Of a stretch of DNA of 64,000 bases, positions 53,594 to 60,735 are shown in pieces; the first letter of the stretch is position 1; each line of letters starts with the position of its first letter. The position numbers were made by a program, and so were the translations under genes. The notes beneath the pieces are model-generated. The model searched no databases, was not told where the DNA came from, and saw only the letters and a program-made list of their open reading frames with translations. This DNA is from an uncultured Collinsella sp. (GTDB taxonomy: Bacteria; Actinomycetota; Coriobacteriia; Coriobacteriales; Coriobacteriaceae). The stretch lies in assembly GCA_900544115.1 (NCBI GenBank), contig UQTW01000010.1, positions 1 through 64,000 on the forward strand. The letters run 5' to 3'.

Positions 53594-54520
53594 CTACTCC
53601 GCCTTGCCAAATCGGTTCATGACCTCAAGTAGCTCGCCCGTCGTGACGATTTTTGCCTGCGAGTTGCCGTTGAAAACTGCGTCGAGCTTGCTTCGACCCA
53701 CGTTATCGCCTATTGCGAGGTACTTCGTGCTCTGCGCGGGTTTGCCATCGGTCGCCTTCATCCCGCATTCCTTAAGTGCGGTAAGGATCTCATCGCGTTT
53801 GTAGCCCGGGGTAACGCCGGATACCTTCACCTTGAGTCCGACCGGATCGGTGATTTCGCCCGGATCGCCCCTGTGGCCCGCCTCCTCGGCCTTTGCCAAA
53901 ACCTCTTCGATGGTTTCCTGCGACCCGTTCACCAGCCCCAAGCCCGTGAAAACACGCTTACGGCCATGGTGCGAGGAGGAAACGTTCAGAGCCCAGACAC
54001 TGGACTCGAGCGCGCCGAACTCGCCGACCAGCCCACGGAAAACCCCAAGGCACGCCTCGGCGTCGCTCATGGCATCGTGGTGGCTATCAAGATGCACGCC
54101 GTAATGCTCGCAGAGGTCGACAAGCGCTCCGGGCAGACCCTTCTGCTTCGCCACCAGCATCGTATCGATCACTTCGATCTCGGGCATTTCGATGTCGTAG
54201 GCAGCCAGACTCTTCTTGATGTGGTGGATGTCGGCGCCGTTGGCGTTATGCGCGACCAGGATGTAGTCTCGCAGCAAATCCGCCAGACCGGCATCCTCCC
54301 AGAAGCGGGCAAAGGTCGGCATGTCGCCCAGTGAGTCCCAATCGATTTCCAGATGGGACCTGCTCCACCAACCAATCTCGCTCTCAGGATTGATCACCCG
54401 GCAAACCGGGTCGCCCACGCAGTTTCCCTCAAGATCCGTGAGGATGTAGGCGACCTGGCATATCCTCTGCTGGGGATTCGCCGTCTCGCTATCCCAGAAG
54501 ATATATCCCTTTTTCGCCAT
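53594..54520 (-). CDS. DnaQ-type 3'-5' exonuclease with C-terminal BRCT domain
   Basis: 308 residues. DEDDh exonuclease: FWDSETA (D10, E12), LVAHNANGADIHHIKKSLAA, and DSHHDAMSDAEACLGVFRGL with catalytic His and Asp. After a linker, residues about 225-305 (LKVKVSGVTPGYKRDEILTA, KYLAIGDNVGRSKLDAVF) form a BRCT domain as in NAD-dependent ligase. Such pairs occur in DNA repair and in phage or defence loci. First gene of the operon with the two genes downstream. Confidence 0.85.
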   Translation of the reverse strand: MAKKGYIFWDSETANPQQRICQVAYILTDLEGNCVGDPVCRVINPESEIGWWSRSHLEIDWDSLGDMPTFARFWEDAGLADLLRDYILVAHNANGADIHHIKKSLAAYDIEMPEIEVIDTMLVAKQKGLPGALVDLCEHYGVHLDSHHDAMSDAEACLGVFRGLVGEFGALESSVWALNVSSSHHGRKRVFTGLGLVNGSQETIEEVLAKAEEAGHRGDPGEITDPVGLKVKVSGVTPGYKRDEILTALKECGMKATDGKPAQSTKYLAIGDNVGRSKLDAVFNGNSQAKIVTTGELLEVMNRFGKAE

Positions 54521-54570
54521 ACGGCTTCCTTTCCCTTAAAACAAACTGTTATCCCATTCGAGTGCCTGGG

Positions 54571-54717
54571 CTATCGTCCCGACACGGGAAAGAACAGCGC
54601 GTAGAAGGGGTCGTTCTTGAGATAGCAAACGCAGGCCGCCTCGCACTTGTCGCCCTTCTCCTTGGTCGTTGCCGACCCGTTGACGATAGGGTCAAGGGCA
54701 TCGTAGACGGTCTTCAT
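54571..54717 (-). CDS. 48-residue protein, possibly the stub of a larger gene
   Basis: MKTVYDALDPIVNGSATTKE then KGDKCEAACVCYLKNDPFYA and LFFPVSGR. AAAGGAG 7 nt before the ATG. The G-D-K-x-E-x-x-x-x-x-Y-L-x-x-D-P-x-Y pattern is the usual N-terminal helix of large restriction-associated DEAD-box helicases, so this may be the truncated start of one. It lies just upstream of the exonuclease operon. Confidence 0.5.
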   Translation of the reverse strand: MKTVYDALDPIVNGSATTKEKGDKCEAACVCYLKNDPFYALFFPVSGR

Positions 54718-54843
54718 ATAGCGACTCCTTTGTTGTTATTCAGACGTCACCATTTTAAAGAAATAGCGAATACGCGCTCGTTCCATTTGGCGTTTAATCG
54801 GCGAAGAGTATCTTAGTTTTTACACGTGCCGCTCTGTTCAGCC

Positions 54844-54870
54844 ATAAAAAAGACCCAGCGAGCTGGGTCC
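54844..54870 (-). terminator. Terminator of the DnaC-like gene
   Basis: Minus strand GGACCCAGC / GCTGGGTC hairpin followed by TTTTTTATGG, 25 nt after the stop. Confidence 0.9.
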
Positions 54871-54895
54871 AATAATCCATATCGCTAAGCGACTA

Positions 54896-55696
54896 TCAAC
54901 CTGATGCTGAATGCACAGTTTTCTTTAGACACGAAAACAGTGCCTCCACATGCTTAACCTTAGCGCCGATACTCAGATAGTGTTTTCGAAGCTCATTGCC
55001 AGTATATTCTGATGAAAGAATAGTCATACGCTTATTGATGCGTCGATCGTCTAGCAATTCGAAAAGCATGTCCACCTCTGCCGGAGAATCCGAATAGCCC
55101 AAGTACGCTATCAACAGATTCTGTGCCCCACGATATGCGTCCAAGGTCCTGTCCTTGCTATTAGGACCGTATAGGTTGGCGCTATCCCAAGCGGACACCA
55201 TCTTCTTTGCACTTGCAAAAAGGTATTTATCTCCACAACAGATAGCGGTAGCAGCTGCCTCTATAGCAGCAGAATCTTGGTCATTTTCAACCACCCACAG
55301 CCACTTTTCGCCTACCGTCATGGATCGTCGATTCTCCTTTTGCGGTTCAGTCATATCCGCAAGCAGTCGCGCCACACCATCTTCGATTAGCTTGGGAGCA
55401 TCTTTCATCTTCCCCTCTTGGACGATAAGGGGATTGCTATGTTTACCAATCAATTGCATATACTCCTCAGCACTAATAACCGTCTTGACTTTGAGGATGG
55501 GGGTGGGGGATGAATCAACGTTCATATTGTTCACCACGTCCATCATGTCCTTCTCGTTTGAGATCATTACGGTGCCGCCGCCGTCGGCGGTACGCTCGGT
55601 TGCGCAGCTCGCGCCGGCGGCGTGCGCGGCGCAACCGCGCGTACCGCCGACGGATAGTGCGTCTACCAAAGCTTCAGCGATCGTCTTAGAGTGCAT
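54896..55696 (-). CDS. Degenerate DnaC/IstB-like protein
   Basis: 266 residues. From about 120 on the layout follows DnaC-type loader ATPases: WLWVVENDQDSAAIEAAATA (Walker A position), GDKYLFASAKKMVSAW, AQNLLIAYLGYSDSPAEVDM (Walker B position, normally LLIIDDLG), LFELLDDRRINKRMTILSSE with YTGNEL. Neither Gly-Lys-Thr nor the Walker B acids remain, so ATP turnover is unlikely. GGAGGAGGG precedes the ATG, which overlaps the upstream gene. Near its N-terminus a G+C-rich palindrome encodes about 25 residues in frame. Role: possibly replication or control of the element. Confidence 0.55.
   Translation of the reverse strand: MHSKTIAEALVDALSVGGTRGCAAHAAGASCATERTADGGGTVMISNEKDMMDVVNNMNVDSSPTPILKVKTVISAEEYMQLIGKHSNPLIVQEGKMKDAPKLIEDGVARLLADMTEPQKENRRSMTVGEKWLWVVENDQDSAAIEAAATAICCGDKYLFASAKKMVSAWDSANLYGPNSKDRTLDAYRGAQNLLIAYLGYSDSPAEVDMLFELLDDRRINKRMTILSSEYTGNELRKHYLSIGAKVKHVEALFSCLKKTVHSASG
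55581..55653. repeat. G+C-rich palindrome inside the DnaC-like reading frame
   Basis: Arms 55581-55605 and 55629-55653 pair at 24 of 25 positions (CCGTCGGCGGTACGC / GCGTACCGCCGACGG at the ends) with a 23-nt loop. The surrounding gene is much more A+T-rich, so the palindrome looks inserted; it keeps the reading frame. Confidence 0.85.
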
Positions 55697-55934
55697 CGTT
55701 GCCCTCCTCCACAGAGGCCAGGTACAGGATCAGGTCGGCCTTGTCCACGCGCCAAACACCGGCAATCTTCACGCCACCGGCCGCCTTAAGAATCTGTATA
55801 GATTTGGTCTTACAGACATTCAACAACTTGGCGATATCTCGCGAGGTGGCGTATGCGGACGGCAACTTGACGATTGCCTGACACCACGCTTTACGCGCAA
55901 TCGCGTCTCGTTTCTGCGAATCCATACCGTTCAT
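55686..55934 (-). CDS. Small helix-turn-helix DNA-binding protein
   Basis: 82 residues. YATSRDIAKLLNVCKTKSIQ then ILKAAGGVKIAGVWRVDKAD is a MerR/Xis-like winged helix with the closing W-R. AAAGGAG 5 nt before the ATG. Overlaps the DnaC-like gene by 11 nt. Likely local regulator or initiator protein of the element. Confidence 0.7.
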   Translation of the reverse strand: MNGMDSQKRDAIARKAWCQAIVKLPSAYATSRDIAKLLNVCKTKSIQILKAAGGVKIAGVWRVDKADLILYLASVEEGNDAL

Positions 55935-56055
55935 CTAGACTCCTTTCGTTTACCTCGAATGCAATTTCGATACTATGCTTTACCTCAGGTGTTGTCTTAT
56001 ATATCTTATGAATAGAACGAATTACTTCGGTTGACAGCATTAAGGAGAGAGAGCT

Positions 56056-57246
56056 ATGAACCGTCCCGCAATCAAAGTACCAGCAGCTATGACACCAGAA
56101 ATCAGACCTTGGACGCTTCCATCCTGCCGCGAAAGAAATATTGAAATCTTCGGAAAGGAACGCGCCGCGCTCATTTGCAAACCCCATTCGACCGCCTACG
56201 GCGTCCCCTCGGGTTTCTCCACCGGAACCCTTTTAGACGTAGACCTGACGGATCCAAAGAAAATCATTCAATTTGTCGAGCGGTACGGACTTCCCGTCAC
56301 CCCATACGCGGGGCAATCAGAGCGTGTTGAAAAGCGTTTCACTTCAAACGACGTCTTCTCCGATAAACCGGAGCAAGATGGTCTAGACATTTGGTACGAC
56401 GCATTGAATGCATCAGAAAGGTGCTCTGAAATCAGCCTAAACCCCGAATGCGCCTTGTTTAATAACTTCAAAGATAAGGGGCGCTCTCAGGGAACAGAAG
56501 TCGCAAACTTAATCGAAGATATTAGATACAAGAAGGAACAGGTCATACTGTTGGACGATCTCGTTACAACGATGGCATTCATGCAATTAGCCACGCTTCT
56601 ATTCACAGGCAAAGCAGCTTACGGTGACCGTGCATACGACTATGTTCTGCATCAAGTATGCATCTCCCAAAACAAGGAGATTATTGAAAACAGATTTTCG
56701 CAGCTACGTATGTCGCTCCAGATGGTCGATGCGTCCGAGCCCCAGTTAGCAGTAGCCAAACCCGGAACATTTGAAATGGACGAAGGAACCAAGATATGGG
56801 TGAGCGATCAATTCAAGACAATAGAAGTTGCCCTGGCAACATTCATCGACCTCGCTATTAACCCTCAGCCAGAACCCCATACCTTCATTCAAGAGCAAAC
56901 TTTACGTCGAATGGTCAACCGGAATTTAAACGGTCAAAACCCGATTTACGGAAGCCTAACAAGAGCTTGGGCGATACAACTACTAGAAACCCTTGAAAGC
57001 CATTTCTCCTGGAACACTTGCCGCGAATGCGGACGACCGTACAAAATCCGCCAGCAGAGAATGAGGGCCTACGTCAAGCAAGAAGACGCGAACGAAGACC
57101 GGTTCAAAGAGCGAAACAACGCTCGTGACAAAAATAGCTATTGCTGCAAAGCGCACGAACAGCGTATTCGACGCAAAAATGATAAAAAGATCAGCAACGA
57201 TCAGATGGATAAAATCGCCCGGAAAATGGACGGGCACGACCAATAA
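56056..57246 (+). CDS. Hypothetical protein with C-terminal zinc-finger-like motif
   Basis: 396 residues, AAGGAGAG before the ATG. No domain recognised in residues 1-310. Near the end, TCRECGRPYKIRQQRMRAYV and, 25 residues on, NSYCCKAHEQRIRRKND give C-x2-C...C-C-x2-H with basic flanks, as in the CGNR-type or DUF6076-type fingers at the end of regulators. A+T-richer than the core of the element. Last cargo gene before the tRNA. Confidence 0.65.
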   Translation: MNRPAIKVPAAMTPEIRPWTLPSCRERNIEIFGKERAALICKPHSTAYGVPSGFSTGTLLDVDLTDPKKIIQFVERYGLPVTPYAGQSERVEKRFTSNDVFSDKPEQDGLDIWYDALNASERCSEISLNPECALFNNFKDKGRSQGTEVANLIEDIRYKKEQVILLDDLVTTMAFMQLATLLFTGKAAYGDRAYDYVLHQVCISQNKEIIENRFSQLRMSLQMVDASEPQLAVAKPGTFEMDEGTKIWVSDQFKTIEVALATFIDLAINPQPEPHTFIQEQTLRRMVNRNLNGQNPIYGSLTRAWAIQLLETLESHFSWNTCRECGRPYKIRQQRMRAYVKQEDANEDRFKERNNARDKNSYCCKAHEQRIRRKNDKKISNDQMDKIARKMDGHDQ

Positions 57247-57340
57247 TAATGGCGAAACTATGAATTATGATAATTCGTTATAGGATCCAAAATCCGTTTT
57301 ATTGCACACATCGTTGCACAGCCCATTGCACACGGCAGCC

Positions 57341-57382
57341 AAAAAAAGAAAGCAGGCCAGAGAAAAACACACTCTGACCTGC
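57341..57382 (-). terminator. Element-borne terminator downstream of tRNA-Thr
   Basis: GCAGGCCAGAG / CTCTGACCTGC (one mismatch) with T-runs on both strands: TTTCTTTTTTT on the minus strand, CTTTTTCTTTC on the plus. It replaces the chromosomal terminator now 14 kb away at 43376. Confidence 0.85.
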
Positions 57383-57390
57383 TTTTTCTT

Positions 57391-57436
57391 TCATGGAGCC
57401 AGTGACAGGAATCGAACCTGCAACCCACTGATTACA
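57391..57436. repeat. Right attachment site
   Basis: 46-bp match to 43425-43470, located inside the intact tRNA-Thr; the tRNA 5' half continues to the right. Confidence 0.93.
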
Positions 57437-57468
57437 AATCAGTTGCGCTACCGTTGCGCCACACTGGC
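57394..57468 (-). tRNA. tRNA-Thr(TGT), integration target
   Basis: Acceptor GCCAGTG/CACTGGC, anticodon loop TTTGTAA with TGT, T-arm AGGTTCGATTCCT, encoded CCA. The 3' half is duplicated at the other end of the mobile element, which restores a complete tRNA here. Confidence 0.96.
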
Positions 57469-57552
57469 ACACTTGGCGCTTTCGCGCGAAGCCAATTAAG
57501 AATAAAGGAATTACGGACGGGGCGCAACAGGCCCTTTGACCGACCACATCTT

Positions 57553-57611
57553 AAAACTATTCGTTAGAACGAATAGTTTTAATTACAATGGAATAGATAA
57601 AACTATTCGTT
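57553..57611. promoter_or_regulatory. Operator sites upstream of the HTH-HipA gene
   Basis: Perfect palindrome AAAACTATTCGTT-AG-AACGAATAGTTTT (57553-57580) and a further half site AAAACTATTCGTT (57599-57611), ending 18 nt before the gene. Strong sign of autoregulation by a dimeric helix-turn-helix protein. Confidence 0.85.
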
Positions 57612-57629
57612 CTGGCGAAGGGTTTCGCG

Positions 57630-58970
57630 ATGTTGACCACGAAGGAAGCTGCAGAGCTACTCGACATCACCCCGCGCAGGGTGCAAGAGCTCATAAAAAA
57701 CGGAGCACTTGAGGCACGCAAGGCTTCTGGTGTATGGCTCATCGACAAAGACAGCGTCAACGCACGACTCCGCTCCGTGACCAAAGCGGGGGGACGCCCC
57801 CGTCGAGGCCATGGAAAAAGCGAGATAACGTTTACCCTCATGAACCGCACGCACGAAGTCGCCCAGCTGGTCTACAGCACATCGCGAAAAGACTTTACCC
57901 ACATCGGTGCCGACATCGATTACACCCACGCCCCTATTGGAATACTTGGCCCCAATAGCCCCGTGTCGCTCGACTCTTTCCGCATTTGGTGGCGAGGTCG
58001 CGGTATCCCGCTCGCGCGCATTGGACTTGCATCCCTGTTGGCAGAAGCAGCAGTCGATGTTCCCGACGAACTCATCCAGCGAAATCTCGGCCTCTCCCTA
58101 TCCGACCAGTATTGGATTAGACCCCAAGATTCCGGTCTCGCGTGGGAGGATATTAACTTCTTCAATAATGTTTTTGACGACGTCTCTCTGTCCATCGCAC
58201 CCTTCGCCCCAGAGGGCAAAGCAGCCGCTGCAAAGCCCGATAACACCTCGGACGGCAACCTTCAGAAGTATTGGACATGCGAGGGTGGGCGTCGAATTCT
58301 GCATAAGGCAGGAGCGCACCTGAACCAAGAACCATATAACGAGCTGGTAGCGACCGCGCTCCATCGTCGCATCCTAAACGCCTGCGATTATGTGCCTTAC
58401 TCGATCGAGGGCACGGGCACTTCCGCCCTGAGTATATGCGATGTCTTCTTAACTGATGAAGAAGAGTATGTCCCTGCGTTCTATGTAAACCAGTACGCAA
58501 ACGCAGATGAAAGACTGACCGACTACGAGCGATATGTAGCAAACTGCGAGAAGCTCGGGGTAACAGGCGTCAAGGATGCCCTTGACCGCATGATCGTGTG
58601 CGACGACATCATCGCCAACTATGACCGTCATTGGCGTAACTTTGGCCTTGTGCGAAACGTCAACACGCTAGCCTGCAGACCCGCCCCCATCTTCGATTCG
58701 GGATCATCGCTCTGGTGCAACGTTTCTCTAGAGGAGCTTAAGGCAGGAGAGCACAGTTTTACCAGCGCGCAGTTTCATTCAAGCCCCGCGAAACAAATGC
58801 TGCTTGTTGAGGATATGAGCTGGTTTGACGACGACAAGCTCGAGGGTTTCGTTGACGAGGCAATTGAAATCCTATCCAAAAACGACGCTCTTACAGCGAG
58901 ACTGCCTTATCTAAAAGAGGCGCTAACATGGCGCCTCGAAAGAATGATCGACATCGCTGAATGGAGTTAG
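57630..58970 (+). CDS. HipA-like kinase fused to an N-terminal helix-turn-helix domain
   Basis: 446 residues. Residues 1-55 (TTKEAAELLDITPRRVQELI, GALEARKASGVWLIDKDSV) are an Xis/MerR-type DNA-binding domain. The rest is HipA-like: the catalytic loop IVCDDIIANYDRHWRNFGLV (D-x-x-x-x-N-x-D-R-H-x-x-N-x-G) and the metal-binding PAPIFDSGSSLW. HipA kinases phosphorylate aminoacyl-tRNA synthetases and cause dormancy; they normally pair with a separate HipB repressor. None is present, and the fused domain may replace it through the operators just upstream. Just outside the mobile element. Confidence 0.82.
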   Translation: MLTTKEAAELLDITPRRVQELIKNGALEARKASGVWLIDKDSVNARLRSVTKAGGRPRRGHGKSEITFTLMNRTHEVAQLVYSTSRKDFTHIGADIDYTHAPIGILGPNSPVSLDSFRIWWRGRGIPLARIGLASLLAEAAVDVPDELIQRNLGLSLSDQYWIRPQDSGLAWEDINFFNNVFDDVSLSIAPFAPEGKAAAAKPDNTSDGNLQKYWTCEGGRRILHKAGAHLNQEPYNELVATALHRRILNACDYVPYSIEGTGTSALSICDVFLTDEEEYVPAFYVNQYANADERLTDYERYVANCEKLGVTGVKDALDRMIVCDDIIANYDRHWRNFGLVRNVNTLACRPAPIFDSGSSLWCNVSLEELKAGEHSFTSAQFHSSPAKQMLLVEDMSWFDDDKLEGFVDEAIEILSKNDALTARLPYLKEALTWRLERMIDIAEWS

Positions 58971-58996
58971 CGAGACAGCATCGCCCGCCAACTCCC

Positions 58997-59674
58997 CTAC
59001 CTCCCGCGCAGGGCCTTGAGCTTGGCCAGGGCATCGGGGCTCAGGCGACTGCCCAGAGTCATCTTGATCTGCGGAGCTTCCTCTGCCTCGTGAACGTCGT
59101 TATCGATCTGCTTGATCTCGTCCACCAGCATGCGGCTCGAAATACGCGTGACACCCTTGCCCATGACGACGGCCTGGATTGTGCCGTCACTCGACACCAC
59201 GGAGCACGCGCGGCCCTCCTCACGCGCCTCGATGCAGAGCTTCTGCACCACGGTATCGGCAGAGACGCCCGTCGGCGAAAACTCGATGCGCACGCCGCGG
59301 GCCGGCAGGTTGGGGCGCTCACTGGAGATATTGCCCGCGCCGTCGAACACGATCACAGCCTCGTAGCGGCCCTGGGCAAACGCGGCGACATCGTTGATGA
59401 GGGCGGTGCGCGCCATATCGTGAACGTCGCTGGAATACGGATCGTCGGAATGGTCGTATACGAGCTTTTCGTAGCGCGGCGTGCAGTGGATCACGTTGTA
59501 ACCGTCGACCACCAGCAGCTCGGGCTTGTTGGAATGCACCGTCGAGACCGGATCGGCTATGGCCTGCGCAAACGCATTGCCGCCCACACCATAGGTCGCG
59601 GCCGAAACAATCGGCTTGGCCGAGCCTTCGCCAAAGCGCTTGGCCTTGGACTTGGCGCGGTTCTTCTTGGACAT
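58997..59674 (-). CDS. NYN-domain RNA-binding nuclease, YacP-like
   Basis: 225 residues. LLVVDGYNVIHCTPRYEKLV, ALINDVAAFAQGRYEAVIVF with DGAG, and ACSVVSSDGTIQAVVMGKGV form the PIN-like NYN domain of YacP/Rae1, a ribosome-associated mRNA endonuclease in Firmicutes. Basic N-terminus (SKKNRAKSKAKR). 3 nt after rlmB, as in many bacteria. Confidence 0.87.
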   Translation of the reverse strand: MSKKNRAKSKAKRFGEGSAKPIVSAATYGVGGNAFAQAIADPVSTVHSNKPELLVVDGYNVIHCTPRYEKLVYDHSDDPYSSDVHDMARTALINDVAAFAQGRYEAVIVFDGAGNISSERPNLPARGVRIEFSPTGVSADTVVQKLCIEAREEGRACSVVSSDGTIQAVVMGKGVTRISSRMLVDEIKQIDNDVHEAEEAPQIKMTLGSRLSPDALAKLKALRGR

Positions 59675-59677
59675 GCG

Positions 59678-60592
59678 CTACTCCTCCCCCATGAGCTCGC
59701 CGGCGTTGCGACGCAGCCACTCAAAGCACAGCGCCGTGGTCGCCTGGGCAACGTTGAGGCTCTCGGTCATGCCGCGCTGGGGAAGCTTGGTCAAAAAGTC
59801 GCATTTCTCGAGCACCAGGCGCGAGATGCCGTCGCCCTCGGAGCCCATGACGAGCGCCACGCGACCCTCGAAGGGAGCATTCCAGCAACTGCCTTCGGCG
59901 TGCTCGGAGGCACCACCCACCCAAAAGCCAGCGGCCTTGAGGTCATCGAGTACACGGGCGATATTGGGAACCTGCGCGATAGGCAGATGCATGACGGCAC
60001 CGGCTGAGGTCTTGTAGCTGCCCACGGTCACGCCGGCGGCACGCTTGTTGGCGATGATGACGCCCGCGGCGCCCACAACCTCGGCGGAGCGCACAATGGC
60101 GCCAAAGTTGCCGTCGTCGGTCACGTGGTCGAGCACCACGACAAGTGCCGGGCCGTCACCCGCGCGGTCGAGGATATCGGCGACACCGGCATAGGGGAAG
60201 TTGCCAACCTCGAGTGCGATACCCTGGTGAGCGCCATGGCTCGACAGCGCATCGAGCTGCGCGCGCGGCACATACTTAATGCGAACGCCCGCGGCGTTGA
60301 GGTCATCGACCAGACGAGACAGGGCGGCATCGCGCTCCCCGCCCTCGGCGATGAGCGCGTATTTGACGGGAAAGCCGGTACGCAGCGCCTCGGCGGCAGC
60401 ACGGCGACCTTCGATAAACTCGCCCTTGGGAGCCTGGACGTTATCGCGGCTACGCTCGCGCTGCGGGCGAGCAGCCTGTGAGCGCTCGCGCTGGCCCTTG
60501 GGAGCGGCAGCGCGATCATTGCGGCGAATCGGACGCGAGCCAGAAGCGGCCTGCTTGCCGCCACGAGACGCGCGCTTGCGATTGTCGGCCAT
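59678..60592 (-). CDS. rlmB: 23S rRNA (guanosine-2'-O-)-methyltransferase RlmB family
   Basis: 304 residues. A basic disordered tail (1-55), substrate-binding domain GEFIEGRRAAAEALRTG, and SPOUT domain LDHVTDDGNFGAIVRSAEVV, GAAGVIIANKR, MGSEGDGISRLVLEKCD, QRGMTESLNVAQATTALCFE (knot). Methylates G2251 of 23S rRNA in characterised members. Downstream of cysS on the minus strand. Confidence 0.93.
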   Translation of the reverse strand: MADNRKRASRGGKQAASGSRPIRRNDRAAAPKGQRERSQAARPQRERSRDNVQAPKGEFIEGRRAAAEALRTGFPVKYALIAEGGERDAALSRLVDDLNAAGVRIKYVPRAQLDALSSHGAHQGIALEVGNFPYAGVADILDRAGDGPALVVVLDHVTDDGNFGAIVRSAEVVGAAGVIIANKRAAGVTVGSYKTSAGAVMHLPIAQVPNIARVLDDLKAAGFWVGGASEHAEGSCWNAPFEGRVALVMGSEGDGISRLVLEKCDFLTKLPQRGMTESLNVAQATTALCFEWLRRNAGELMGEE

Positions 60593-60735
60593 ATAGCGAC
60601 CTCCTTAAATAGATAACGAACAAGAATCGACCGTCCGAGCCACGGCACCTTGCCTTTCAATCGTCGGGCATGACCACCAGGTCTATGCCCTCCTCTTTCA
60701 AGGCAATCTGCCGCACCTCGAACGGTCGACAAATA

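Larger units (their letters stand above)
43425..57436. mobile_element. Integrative mobilizable element in tRNA-Thr(TGT), ~14.0 kb
   Basis: Bounded by identical 46-bp direct repeats (43425-43470 and 57391-57436) that match the 3' part of tRNA-Thr; the complete tRNA is at the right end. It encodes a tyrosine integrase next to the left repeat, an excisionase-like protein, an accessory mobilization protein, a MOBP-type relaxase and a VirD4/TraG coupling protein, but no VirB4 or other secretion genes, so it should need a helper for transfer. Base composition is a mosaic: very G+C-rich at 45.5-49.3 and 50.5-52.9 kb, A+T-richer at 49.4-50.4 and 54.7-57.3 kb. Confidence 0.9.

Noticed and set aside
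54571..54816. Plus-strand open frame over the 54571-54717 region
   Set aside because: No ribosome site on that strand, whereas the minus-strand frame has AAAGGAG at the right distance.
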